Part shown: positions 33,004 to 41,135 of the stretch, piece by piece
Numbering within the stretch: position 1 is the stretch's first letter
Layout of the letters: every line of letters starts with the position of its first letter
DNA from: Aurantiacibacter spongiae
GTDB taxonomy: Bacteria; Pseudomonadota; Alphaproteobacteria; Sphingomonadales; Sphingomonadaceae
Length of the DNA stretch: 64,000 nucleotides
Assembly (NCBI RefSeq): GCF_003815535.1
Contig: NZ_RPFZ01000001.1
Coordinates: forward strand, 1,178,001 to 1,242,000
Direction of reading: 5' to 3'
Translations under genes and position numbers: made by a program
Notes under the pieces: model-generated
Database searches by the model: none
Told to the model about the DNA's origin: nothing
What the model saw: only the letters and a program-made list of their open reading frames with translations

Positions 33004-34223
33004 GAACCTGCTTTGTCAGCCGCCGCTTCTTTCCCGCCATCAGCGGCATGTCCATCTACGCCATCAACCTGCTGCGCCAGCTGGTCGCACGCGGTCACGA
33101 CGTCACCATGATAAGCCAGTATCGCGGAGACGACTTCGGCAAGGGCGTGTACGGGGGCGGCCCGCCGCCCGGTGTCGCGGGCGTGAAGGTCATCGGACTC
33201 GAGCAGCTTGGAGAGCAGCTGGCGAACGATACCGCCGCCGACTTCGAACGCGACATCGACACCATCGTGGCGACGATAGAACGCGAGCACGCCGCCGCCC
33301 CCTTCGATCTGCTTCACGCCCAATACGGCTACCCGACCGGCTGGGCGGCGCTGCTTGCCGGACAGCGGCTCGGCCTGCCGGTCGTGGTGTCGATCCAGGG
33401 CGGCGACGGCCACTGGGTCGGTTCGTGTTGCGAGACGCACCGGGCGGCGATGGTCCGCGTTCTGGATCATGCGGATGCCGTGCTGATCGGCGGAGAGAGC
33501 TTCGCCCGCGAAGTGCATGACCGGCTCGGCACGCCAATGGATCGCTTCACCCTCATTCCCGGCGCGGTCGATACGAAGCGCTTTACGCCCGGCACGCTGG
33601 GCGACGGGAACACCGTTCGCATCCTCTACCACGGCCGCGTCGACCGCCGGAAGGGCGTCCTCGACTTCATCGCCGCCTGCGACCGTCTGACGGGGGATTG
33701 GCGCGCGACCATTTCGGGGATCGGACCCGATCTCGACGCGGCGAAGGCGCTGACCGCGAAAAGAGATCTGGGCGAGCGTATCGTCTTCACCGGTTATGCC
33801 GATTACGCCGACGTGCCGCAGATCTACCGCGAGCACCACATCTTCGCTTCGCCCACCTATGCGGAAGGGTTTTCCAACACCATCCTCGAAGCGATGGCGA
33901 GCGGACTGGCGATCGTCTCGTGCCACGCGGTCGGCGTTTCCGATTGCCTGCGCGACGCGGAAAACGGCTTGCTGATCGAACCGGGCGACGTGGAAGCGCA
34001 GGCGGCCTGCCTGCAACGCCTGATCGACGACGAGGGCGAGCGCCACCGGCTTGCCGACGCCGCGCTTACCGAATGCCGCGCGGTCTACAGCTGGGACGTG
34101 GTCGGCGGCATGATTGCCGGGATCTACGGGCAGCTTCGCGGCAGCGGCGGGCCGACATCGTTCGATCCCGTGCTGCCGGCAGACCCGGACTGCCGTTTCC
34201 GCGCGGAGCCGCATCTGCTGTGA
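33000..34223 (+). CDS. GT4-type glycosyltransferase of the inositol/YcaO operon
   Basis: 407 residues; ATGA overlap with the isomerase gene. The N-terminus FVSRRFFPAISGMSIYAINL carries the G-M acceptor pattern of GT4 enzymes. The donor domain has ILYHGRVDRRKGVLDFI and SPTYAEGFSNTILEAMASGL (E-G-F...E). The fold class is that of MshA, which joins GlcNAc to inositol phosphate in mycothiol synthesis. The adjacent deacetylase and the inositol-phosphate synthase make a glycosyl-inositol product attractive, but overall likeness to MshA cannot be measured here and the gene could equally serve a different acceptor. Confidence 0.85.
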   Translation: MRTCFVSRRFFPAISGMSIYAINLLRQLVARGHDVTMISQYRGDDFGKGVYGGGPPPGVAGVKVIGLEQLGEQLANDTAADFERDIDTIVATIEREHAAAPFDLLHAQYGYPTGWAALLAGQRLGLPVVVSIQGGDGHWVGSCCETHRAAMVRVLDHADAVLIGGESFAREVHDRLGTPMDRFTLIPGAVDTKRFTPGTLGDGNTVRILYHGRVDRRKGVLDFIAACDRLTGDWRATISGIGPDLDAAKALTAKRDLGERIVFTGYADYADVPQIYREHHIFASPTYAEGFSNTILEAMASGLAIVSCHAVGVSDCLRDAENGLLIEPGDVEAQAACLQRLIDDEGERHRLADAALTECRAVYSWDVVGGMIAGIYGQLRGSGGPTSFDPVLPADPDCRFRAEPHLL

Positions 34224-34936
34224 GCCGGGTGCTGGCGATCTCCCCGCATCTCGACGACGCGGTCTTTTCCGCCGGCGGCACCCTGGCGGCCCATGCGGAT
34301 GCGGGCGACGTCGTCACTGTCGTCACCTGCTTCACCGGCAGCGTCGCAAATCCCGCGGGCTTCGCGCTCGCCTGCCAGCTCGACAAGGGACTGGACAAGG
34401 ATGCTGACTACATGGCGCTGCGCCGGGCGGAGGATGTGGTGGCATGTGCGGCGATCGGCGCCCGCTGCGTCCATCTGCCGCTGCTCGAGGCGCCGCATCG
34501 CGGTTACGAGAACGCCGCCGCGCTGTTCGGTGCGCTAAAGGCCAGCGACGATGCGATCGAAACCGTCGCCGAGGCGCTCCGCCCGGTCATCGCGCGTCGC
34601 AGGCCGGATATCATCTACGGTCCCTGCGGTGTCGGCGGTCACGTGGATCACCTGGCGGTGCGCGAAGCCCTGGCACGAATTGCCCCCGGCGCGGTGCTGT
34701 GGGAGGACTTTCCCTATGCGATGCGAGAGGCGGCAGCACCGCGAGGGATCGAGCGTGCCTGTCTTTCGGACGAGATCCTGGAACGCAAGACTGCGGCCGT
34801 CCTCGCCTACCGCAGCCAGATCGGCTTCCAGTTCGGCTCGTCGGAAGACGCGCGCCGGACGCTCGCCCGGTGGCGTTACGAAGGATTTGCCAAGCCGGCG
34901 GTCACGGCATCTTTCCCATCCAGCCATGCATGGTGA
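34220..34936 (+). CDS. PIG-L family deacetylase of the inositol/YcaO operon
   Basis: 238 residues; the GTG at 34220 overlaps the glycosyltransferase stop (GTGA). The zinc motif is ISPHLDDAVFSAGG (residues 7-20, with His-Leu-Asp-Asp in place of the more common His-Pro-Asp-Asp) and the third ligand lies in GVGGHVDHLAV. The PIG-L family includes MshB, which deacetylates GlcNAc-inositol. Here it ends the nine-gene operon, and its last 35 bp overlap the convergent esterase gene. Expected role: removal of an acetyl group from an amino-sugar moiety of the pathway product. It is not closely alike to the EPS-locus deacetylase at 13038. Confidence 0.85.
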   Translation: MSRVLAISPHLDDAVFSAGGTLAAHADAGDVVTVVTCFTGSVANPAGFALACQLDKGLDKDADYMALRRAEDVVACAAIGARCVHLPLLEAPHRGYENAAALFGALKASDDAIETVAEALRPVIARRRPDIIYGPCGVGGHVDHLAVREALARIAPGAVLWEDFPYAMREAAAPRGIERACLSDEILERKTAAVLAYRSQIGFQFGSSEDARRTLARWRYEGFAKPAVTASFPSSHAW

Positions 34937-35849
34937 GCCGGCTGGCAAAGGCGTCGAACCACCCGGTGCTCGTGGTGTCCTTGGGATACATGCCGAAGCC
35001 GTGCCCGCCCTGTTCGTACAGATGGAATTCCACCGGCCTTCCCGCCGTGCGCCACGCCTCGATCAGTCCGAAGCCGCTATCGGCGAACAATCCGTCATCC
35101 GCCGCCAGGGCGACGAAAAGCGGGGGCGCGTCGTCCGGCACCGGAACGGACGCGAGCGGCCCGTAGATCGTGGCGATGAAGGCGGGGTCGGCCGCGTCCC
35201 CCCGCAACTCCGTCGCCAGGGTCAGCATGGCGCCAGCTGAAAATCCGATCATGCCGATCCGGTCCGGATCGACGTGCCATTGCGCCGCGCGGTGGCGCAC
35301 CAGGTCGAAAGCCGCTTCGGCATCGGCGATCTGCGGAGCCAGCGCGCGGACTTCCTCGGCGGAGCCGCGTGGCGGCCGTTGGCCCCCTTCCGTGAACATC
35401 CGCTCCATGGATTCGGCGAACTCGTCGAGCGCGGCTGGCGTCTGGTTCAGACGATATTTCAGGACGAAGGCGGCGACGCCCCGGTCGGCAAGCGCCTGCG
35501 CGACGTCCCAACCCTCGTTTTCCATGGACAAGGTGCGAAAACCCCCGCCGGGAGCGACGATGACGGCGGTTCCATTCGCCCGTGCCGGATCGGGAAGGAA
35601 CGGGGTCAGCGTCGCCTGCGTAACGTTACGCGCAAACATGCTGCCATACTGGCTGTGCCAGCTTTCCTCCGTCGTGGCGCCCGGCAGGCGCCCCGTATCG
35701 AGGTCGACCGCGGCGGGCTGCGTTGGTGCATCGATCTCTACCATGCGATCATCCTGCGCCAGCGCCGGCGTCGCCAGCGCCACGAAGGCGAACGTCACCG
35801 CTGCCAGGACAGAGTTTGCCGAGGTTCTGCTACTGGTCGGAAAGATCAT
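34902..35849 (-). CDS. Secreted alpha/beta-hydrolase, acetyl-xylan-esterase-like
   Basis: 315 residues with a signal peptide (SVLAAVTFAFVALATPALAQ). Alpha/beta-hydrolase fold: oxyanion block VIVAPGGGFRTLS, nucleophile in MIGFSAGAML, acid near ALAADDGLFA, and catalytic His in QGGHGFGMYP. This is the type of esterase often encoded beside xylan-degrading glycosidases. The start overlaps the stop of the GH43 gene (ATGA), so both formed one operon driven from the xyl-box promoter at 36888. The 3' end overlaps the convergent deacetylase gene by 35 bp. Substrate is probably an acetylated xylan oligosaccharide; this is inferred from the neighbour and the operator. Confidence 0.83.
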   Translation of the reverse strand: MIFPTSSRTSANSVLAAVTFAFVALATPALAQDDRMVEIDAPTQPAAVDLDTGRLPGATTEESWHSQYGSMFARNVTQATLTPFLPDPARANGTAVIVAPGGGFRTLSMENEGWDVAQALADRGVAAFVLKYRLNQTPAALDEFAESMERMFTEGGQRPPRGSAEEVRALAPQIADAEAAFDLVRHRAAQWHVDPDRIGMIGFSAGAMLTLATELRGDAADPAFIATIYGPLASVPVPDDAPPLFVALAADDGLFADSGFGLIEAWRTAGRPVEFHLYEQGGHGFGMYPKDTTSTGWFDAFASRLTMHGWMGKMP

Positions 35850-36835
35850 TTTCGGTCGTCATCCTCATGCGTCTGGACGACGGGCTTCATGGTTCCGTGG
35901 GGATTGTAGGTCAGGGGCCAGACGGTGACCGCCCGGCGGCCGAGGGCGCCCTCCTCCCCGGCGATGGCCATGTCAGCATCGTGGGCGAACAGATACCAGC
36001 GCCCCCGGAACTCGGCGATGCCCGGATGAATGGTAAAGCTGTTGCGCCCGGCGTCCGCCAGCAGGCCGCGAGGCGTCCAGGGCCCCTCGATCGACGGCGC
36101 GGTGGCGTAGGAAATATGCTCGTTGGTCTGCGTTGCGCGGTCCAGCGAGGCATAGGTGAGGTAATAGAGGTCGCCGCGCTTGTGGAGCCACGGACCCTCT
36201 TCGAAGAACGGCGGGGTTATCTCCCTGATCGGACCGTCGATGTCGATCATGTTCGGCTTGAGCCGAGCGATGTAGCACTGCCGGTTCCCCCAGGCGATCT
36301 AGCTCGTACCGTCGTCGTCGGTAAAGACCGTGGGATCGATGTCCTCCCAGCTGTGCGTACCCCTGGGCGTCATGTCGTTGGTGACGAGCGCCGACCCCTT
36401 GGCATCGACGAACGGGCCGGTGGGGCTGTTCGATACCGCGACGCCGATGGCCTTGCCCGGATTGCTGTCGTCGTGCTCCACGGCGGCGTAGAACCAGTAG
36501 CGACCGTCCTTGCGGACCACTTGCGAAGCCCAGGCATCCTGTTTCGCCCAGCCGAAATCCGCCACATTCATGATCGGGCCGCGATAGGTCCAGTCCTGCA
36601 TGTTCGTGGTCGAATAGGCGAGCCACTCGCGCATATCGAACATCTCGCCCGGTCCGGCCTGGTCATGGCCGACATAAAGGTAAAGCGTGTCGCCCACGAC
36701 CAGGGGCGCGGGGTCTGCCGTGAACCGGTCGCGGATGATATGACCGGACGGCGTATCGGTCACCGGCGTCGTGGCGCACCCCGCGAGCGACAGGGCCAGC
36801 GCAGCCGCGCGAACCGTTCGTGTGCCCTCCATCAT
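35846..36835 (-). pseudogene. GH43 glycosidase lipoprotein, interrupted by one amber codon
   Basis: A single reading frame of 330 codons broken by TAG at 36299-36301 (codon 179). The part before it has a lipoprotein signal (LSLAGC), the catalytic-base block RFTADPAPLVVG, and WEDIDPTVFTDDDGTS. The part after the stop resumes in the same frame with IAWGN and then FFEEGPWLHKRG, the catalytic-acid block. Family members have an aromatic residue at the interrupted place (TSY-W pattern), so a Tyr codon changed to TAG by one base explains it. The ribosome site AGGAGAG precedes the ATG at 36835. Either a recent loss of function, a sequencing error or read-through; no frameshift is needed. Confidence 0.82.
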
Positions 36836-36887
36836 CGCGAGCCGCTCTCCTGACGCTACCGACGGACTGTGCGCCGCCCGCAGGTCA

Positions 36888-36901
36888 TGGTAGCGCTAAC
36901 A
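36888..36901. promoter_or_regulatory. xyl-box-type operator (LacI-family XylR)
   Basis: TGGTAGCGCTAACA, with the perfect core TAGCGCTA, lies 53-66 bp upstream of the GH43 start. It is identical to the xyl-box described for xylose/xylan regulons of Xanthomonas and close to the Caulobacter xylose-regulon motif. The regulator itself is not in this window. Confidence 0.7.
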
Positions 36902-36985
36902 GCAGGCTCCGCAAGGCCGGAATTCGAACACCCGTGTGCCGTTTGCCGCGCCCCGGCGGCATACGCGATGACTGCAGGATGGGTA

Positions 36986-37072
36986 TGGTGCGGTCGAGAA
37001 GACTCGAACTTCCACGGCCTTTCGGCCACAACGACCTCAACGTTGCGCGTCTACCAGTTCCGCCACGACCGC
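36986..37072 (-). tRNA. tRNA-Leu(GAG)
   Basis: 87-nt cloverleaf on the minus strand. The acceptor stem GCGGTCG/CGACCGC is perfect, and the discriminator A and CCA are encoded (36986-36989). The D loop contains GGTAGACGCG as in leucine tRNAs. The anticodon arm CAACG-TTGAGGT-CGTTG gives anticodon GAG. A long variable arm (GTGGCCGAAAGGCCGT) supports type II, and the T arm reads GTTCGAGTC. It lies between the xylan operon and the DUF3426 gene, at the boundary of accessory and core genes. Confidence 0.95.
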
Positions 37073-37182
37073 ACATCATGCTGGAAGGGCCGCCGTGGCC
37101 GCCCGTCCCGGTAGGAGCGCGCCCCTAGCAGCACCGATGCAGCGCTGCAAGGTGAAGATGCGACCACTCTCGCGACGAACGA

Positions 37183-38037
37183 TCAGTCGGGCTTCCAGCC
37201 GATCTCCGCGAAGCGGGCGGAGCGGGGGATGTCCGTCACCGCCTCGTTCACCGGGACGGTCTCGCCCGGGGCCAGGCTGCGCTGCGGGGGCGGAACTTCC
37301 CAGCTGTAGACGATCCGGTCGCGCGCGTCGCGCAGCACGATCAGGATCGTGGGCACGGCGCGACTGGTGGTTCCGATATTGGTGATCGTGCCGCTCGCGC
37401 CGAAGAATTCGGTGCCGTTGGGCAGTTGCCGCCGCTCCTGCTGCGCCGGGGGGAAATCGAGTTGCAGGTCGGGCTGGTTGGCGGCGAAGGTCGGGCGTTC
37501 CACCGGCACCCAGTCGGGCAGACCCCAGAACGAGACGGCCAGGATCGTCCCGGCCGCGATGAGCGCGAAGATCGCCGCCGCCCACGTCCACATCTTCAGC
37601 GGATTGCGCCGGGGGCGAAAGGGCGGTTCGCGCTCGAACCGGGAGGGCTGCGCACCCTCTTCGTGGCTGCGCGGCGCGGCGTTTGCGGGCGCCGGGCGCG
37701 ACGCGGGTGCGGCGATTGGGCCATCGTCGAACGGCGGTTCGTCCGGGTCTTCGGCAGCCGTTGCGGCCCCTGCCGGCGCGGGCGGGATGATCGGCGCGCG
37801 CTCGTAATCCTCGTCCGGCTCACGCTGCGGCGGGGGAGCGGACCGGGCCGGCGGCGGAGCAGCGGGCGGCGCGGGATCGGGGGCGGCTGGCGGTTCCCCG
37901 GGCGGCGCGGCGATACCGGGCCCTTCCTGGAACCAGCTGTGGCGGCACTTGGCGCAGCGCACGGTCCGCCCTTCGACCCCCAGGGCGGTATCGGGCACGA
38001 CATAGCGGGTCGCACAGGCGGGGCACTGAATGATCAT
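37183..38037 (-). CDS. MJ0042-type zinc-ribbon / DUF3426 membrane protein
   Basis: 284 residues. An N-terminal zinc ribbon (CPACATRYVVPD...VRCAKCRHSW, Cys at 5, 8, 28, 31) is followed by a long Pro/Ala-rich, acidic linker (about 40-145). Next comes one transmembrane helix (WTWAAAIFALIAAGTILAVS, about 150-169) and a periplasmic DUF3426 domain with a beta-rich GTITNIGTTSRAVPTILIVL core. Such proteins are commonly encoded divergently from ftsEX in alphaproteobacteria, as here. Topology implies a cytoplasmic zinc ribbon and a periplasmic domain; the function is not known. Confidence 0.88.
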   Translation of the reverse strand: MIIQCPACATRYVVPDTALGVEGRTVRCAKCRHSWFQEGPGIAAPPGEPPAAPDPAPPAAPPPARSAPPPQREPDEDYERAPIIPPAPAGAATAAEDPDEPPFDDGPIAAPASRPAPANAAPRSHEEGAQPSRFEREPPFRPRRNPLKMWTWAAAIFALIAAGTILAVSFWGLPDWVPVERPTFAANQPDLQLDFPPAQQERRQLPNGTEFFGASGTITNIGTTSRAVPTILIVLRDARDRIVYSWEVPPPQRSLAPGETVPVNEAVTDIPRSARFAEIGWKPD

Positions 38038-38198
38038 GGCCGTTCCGCCTTGCTACGCCCGGGGGCACCGCGCAACAAGCGCATCGCCGGGCGGGGCGGG
38101 CGCCAAACGCCTTTTTTCCACAAGCGGCACGTCCTATAGGCCGTGCGAATGTCCGTTTCCCGCTTCCCCATCGCCCCCGGCGGCCGTACCGAGCGGCC

Positions 38199-38924
38199 AT
38201 GACCGGGAGCGACGCGTCCATCGTCCAGTTCGACAATGTCGGACTGCGCTACGGCACCGAGCGCGAGGTGCTGAGCGATATCTCGTTCACGCTCTATCCG
38301 GGCAGCTTCTACTTCCTCACGGGCGCCAGCGGTGCGGGCAAGACATCCATGCTGAAGCTGCTCTACCTCGCCCAGCGGCCCAGTCGCGGGATGATCCGCA
38401 TGTTCGGCGAGGACGTGATTACCGCCGCGCGCCGGTCCCTGCCCGAATTCCGCCGCCGCATCGGCACCGTGTTCCAGGACTTCCGCCTCGTGCCGCACCT
38501 CACCGCGTTCGACAACGTGGCCCTGCCCCTGCGCATTTCCGGCATGGGGGAGCAGGACATCCGCAAGCCGGTGGCGGACATGCTCGACTGGGTCGGACTG
38601 GATCACCGGGCCGAGGCACGTCCGGCCACGCTTTCGGGCGGCGAGCAGCAGCGCGTCGCCATAGCCCGCGCGGTCATCGCCCGGCCCGAGATGCTGGTGG
38701 CGGACGAGCCGACCGGCAACGTCGACCCGGACATGGCGGTCAAGCTGCTGCGCCTGTTCGAGGCGCTCAACCGGCTCGGCACGACGGTCGTCGTCGCCAC
38801 GCATGACGTTCACCTGCTGCGCAAGGTGCCCGATTCGCTTATCATGCGGCTCGACAAGGGGCGGCTGTCCGACCCGACGGGCGCGCTGCGCTATCCGCCC
38901 CGGCGCGAAAGAATCGCGCGATGA
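38199..38924 (+). CDS. ftsE: FtsE, cell-division ABC transporter ATPase
   Basis: 241 residues. Walker A is [15 protein letters not shown], the Q-loop [16 protein letters not shown], the signature [15 protein letters not shown] and Walker [13 protein letters not shown], with the H-loop in [12 protein letters not shown]. Together with FtsX it forms the complex that activates periplasmic peptidoglycan hydrolases at the divisome. The gene is followed by ftsX with an ATGA overlap (38921-38924). The 160-bp gap upstream, shared with the divergent DUF3426 gene, presumably carries both promoters. Confidence 0.95.
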   Translation: MTGSDASIVQFDNVGLRYGTEREVLSDISFTLYPGSFYFLTGASGAGKTSMLKLLYLAQRPSRGMIRMFGEDVITAARRSLPEFRRRIGTVFQDFRLVPHLTAFDNVALPLRISGMGEQDIRKPVADMLDWVGLDHRAEARPATLSGGEQQRVAIARAVIARPEMLVADEPTGNVDPDMAVKLLRLFEALNRLGTTVVVATHDVHLLRKVPDSLIMRLDKGRLSDPTGALRYPPRRERIAR

Positions 38925-39910
38925 GCGAGGCGCCTTACCACGCCGATTACGACGAGGCGGAGGAGACCGGCATCGGTCCCTCTCCCGTACGCCGCGGCCT
39001 GCCGCTGTTCGGTCGGCGGTTGGCCGGGGAAAGCGCGCGGATGCTGCCGCAGGCGCGCATCGCCGGGCCGATGCCGTGGGTCATCGCCATCATGATCGCG
39101 CTGACCGTGATGGCGGCGGGCGCGGGGCTGGCGCTCAACAACCTGGCCGAGAACGCCCGGGCCGAGATCGCCGGTGGGCTGACCGTGCAGATCGTGGAGG
39201 GAGCGCCCGCGGCGCGTGCCCGGCAGGCGGCCGCCGCGGTCGATTACCTCGCGGCGCGCGACGACATCGCCTCGGTCCGGCTGGTGCCCGAGGAAGAGCT
39301 GGCCGCCCTGCTCGAACCCTGGCTTGGCGGACGGTCGGGCGCGCTCGCAGAGGAGGACGCCGTGCCCGTCCCCGCGCTGATCGACGTGGCGTTGTCCGGT
39401 CCTGTCACCGCGCAGCGGGTGCGCAGCCTTCGCGCTCGGCTGGAACGGGTCGCCCCCGCCGCCCGGTTGGACGCGCAGGCGGCCTGGCTCGGCCCGGTGT
39501 TCGAGGCGATCCGCTCGATGCAGATCCTCGCGCTCGGCCTGATCGTGCTGCTCGCCGCGACCAGCGTGGCGGCGGTGTGGCTGGCCGCACGCAGCGCCCT
39601 GGGCAGCAACCGCGAGACGATCGAGGTCATTCATCACCTGGGGGGCACCGACGGACAGATCGCCCGCATCTTCCAGCGGTCCATCGGCATCGACGCGGCG
39701 CTGGGCGGCGCGGCGGGCCTGCTGCTCGGCGTGGCGGCGATCCTGCTGCTCGGACGCCAGTTCGCCGGCCTGGATTCGGGCCTGGTCGCGGGTGGAGGAC
39801 TGGGGATTGCCGACTGGGTGGTGCTTGCAGCCGTGCCGCTGGCGGGTATCGCGCTCGCCATGCTGACCGCCCGCCTTACCGTGACCGCCGCCCTGCGGAA
39901 GATGCTGTGA
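38921..39910 (+). CDS. ftsX: FtsX, cell-division ABC transporter permease
   Basis: 329 residues. A cytoplasmic N-terminus precedes a first helix (MPWVIAIMIALTVMAAGAGLAL, about residues 48-69) and an extracytoplasmic domain that begins LAENARAEIAGGLTVQIVEG. Three further helices lie in the C-terminal FtsX domain (IRSMQILALGLIVLLAATSV, ALGGAAGLLLGVAAILLLG, WVVLAAVPLAGIALAM). The length is close to other alphaproteobacterial FtsX. The NRETIEVIHHLGGTDGQIAR segment is the conserved cytoplasmic loop that contacts FtsE. It is coupled to ftsE upstream and to the YdcF-like gene downstream (GTGA). Confidence 0.95.
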   Translation: MSEAPYHADYDEAEETGIGPSPVRRGLPLFGRRLAGESARMLPQARIAGPMPWVIAIMIALTVMAAGAGLALNNLAENARAEIAGGLTVQIVEGAPAARARQAAAAVDYLAARDDIASVRLVPEEELAALLEPWLGGRSGALAEEDAVPVPALIDVALSGPVTAQRVRSLRARLERVAPAARLDAQAAWLGPVFEAIRSMQILALGLIVLLAATSVAAVWLAARSALGSNRETIEVIHHLGGTDGQIARIFQRSIGIDAALGGAAGLLLGVAAILLLGRQFAGLDSGLVAGGGLGIADWVVLAAVPLAGIALAMLTARLTVTAALRKML

Positions 39911-40434
39911 TCCGCCGGCTCGTCTCGCTGCTGCTCGTCGTCTGGGCGCTGGGTTTCATCTGGTTCGCCGCCGCCCTGCCGCAACCGGTGGACGGGCAGC
40001 GCACCGATGCCATCGTGGTGCCCACGGGCAGCGGCGGGCGGATCGAGCGCGGGCTGCAGATGCTGGAGATGGGCGCGGCGCGGCAGATGCTGGTGACGGG
40101 CGTGGGCGAGGACGTCACGCCTGCCGATTTCCAGCGCGAATACGACGTTTCCGACCGGCTGATGGGTTGCTGCGTCACGCTGGGCTTCGCTGCGCTCGAC
40201 ACGCGCGGCAACGCGCGTGAGACGGCGCAGTGGATGGCGGACCGGGACTACAATTCGCTGCGCCTCGTCACCGCCGACTGGCACATGCGCCGCGCCGCCG
40301 CGGAGCTGGCCGAGCAGGTTCCGCCCGAGATCGACGTGACCCGCGACGCGGTCCGCTCCGAAGTGAGCCTGTGGACGCTGTTCCTCGAATATCACAAGTT
40401 CCTGGCAGCCTGGACCTTGCAGGCGCTCAAGTGA
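39907..40434 (+). CDS. YdcF-family (DUF218) membrane-anchored protein
   Basis: 175 residues; the GTG start overlaps the ftsX stop. One N-terminal hydrophobic anchor (LVSLLLVVWALGFIWFAAAL) is followed by a DUF218 domain with DAIVVPTGSGGRIERGLQML, LVTGVGED, NARETAQWM and LVTADWHMRRAAAEL, the family's conserved blocks. Homologues (YdcF, SanA, ElyC) act on envelope precursors or bind nucleotides; none has a firm enzymatic assignment. Its place between ftsX and an acyltransferase gene, in a four-gene coupled operon, suggests an envelope function. Confidence 0.88.
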   Translation: MIRRLVSLLLVVWALGFIWFAAALPQPVDGQRTDAIVVPTGSGGRIERGLQMLEMGAARQMLVTGVGEDVTPADFQREYDVSDRLMGCCVTLGFAALDTRGNARETAQWMADRDYNSLRLVTADWHMRRAAAELAEQVPPEIDVTRDAVRSEVSLWTLFLEYHKFLAAWTLQALK

Positions 40435-41135
40435 TCTACCTGCGTAACATCGCCTTTCTCGCCGCCTTCACGGCGATCTCCATACCGATGATCTTCCTGG
40501 CCTGGGTCGGTTCGCATCTGTGGCGCCCGATGACGCTGACAATGTGCGACTGGTGGTCTGCCGGCCATGCGGCATGCGCGCGCATCTTCCTCGGCATCCG
40601 GCTGGAGGAGACGGGCGCGCGCCCCGCTTTTCCCGCGCTCTATGCGGTGAAGCACGAAAGCTTCTACGAGGCGATCAGCCTGCCGTGGCTGTTCGACTAC
40701 CCGACGGGCTTCGCCAAGAAGGAACTGTTCGCCATTCCCGGCTGGGGCCGCGCCGCGCGCGTCTACGGTGCGATCCCCGTCGCCCGGGACGAGGGCGCGC
40801 GCGCCTTGATGAGCATGGTGCGCGAGGTACGGCCAAACGTGGCGGAAGGGCGCAGCGTGGTGATCTTTCCCGAAGGCACCCGCGTCCCCCACGGACAGCG
40901 CCCGCGCCTGCAATCGGGGTTCGCCGCGCTATACAAGCTGCTCGGCCTGCCGGTGGTGCCCGTGGCGGTGGATTCGGGACCGCTCTACCAGCGCAAGTGG
41001 AAGCGCCCGGGCACGATCCGCGTGCATTTCGGCGAACCGATCGAGCCCGGCCTCGACCGGCGCGAGATCGAAAGGCGGGTGCATGAGGGGATAAACCGTC
41101 TCAACGAAGGCGGCGCGGCGCAGCCGGCGAACTAG
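40431..41135 (+). CDS. 1-acyl-sn-glycerol-3-phosphate acyltransferase (PlsC-type)
   Basis: 234 residues; the GTG start overlaps the preceding stop. A hydrophobic N-terminus (NIAFLAAFTAISIPMIFLAW) is followed by the PlsC domain. The catalytic block normally written HxxxxD appears as AVKHESFYEAISL (His followed by Glu at the Asp position), and the glycerol-phosphate block is FPEGTRVPHG. The His-x4-Glu variant is known in some lysophospholipid acyltransferase relatives. Expected role: second acylation step in phosphatidic acid synthesis at the inner membrane, or transfer to another lysolipid. It converges with the Nmad3-like gene, overlapping by 4 bp. Confidence 0.85.
   Translation: MIYLRNIAFLAAFTAISIPMIFLAWVGSHLWRPMTLTMCDWWSAGHAACARIFLGIRLEETGARPAFPALYAVKHESFYEAISLPWLFDYPTGFAKKELFAIPGWGRAARVYGAIPVARDEGARALMSMVREVRPNVAEGRSVVIFPEGTRVPHGQRPRLQSGFAALYKLLGLPVVPVAVDSGPLYQRKWKRPGTIRVHFGEPIEPGLDRREIERRVHEGINRLNEGGAAQPAN

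Noticed and set aside
35846-36835. Reading the GH43 region as two separate genes
   Set aside because: The second part has no start with ribosome site in front of the conserved sequence, and the two halves join in the same frame into one GH43 domain.
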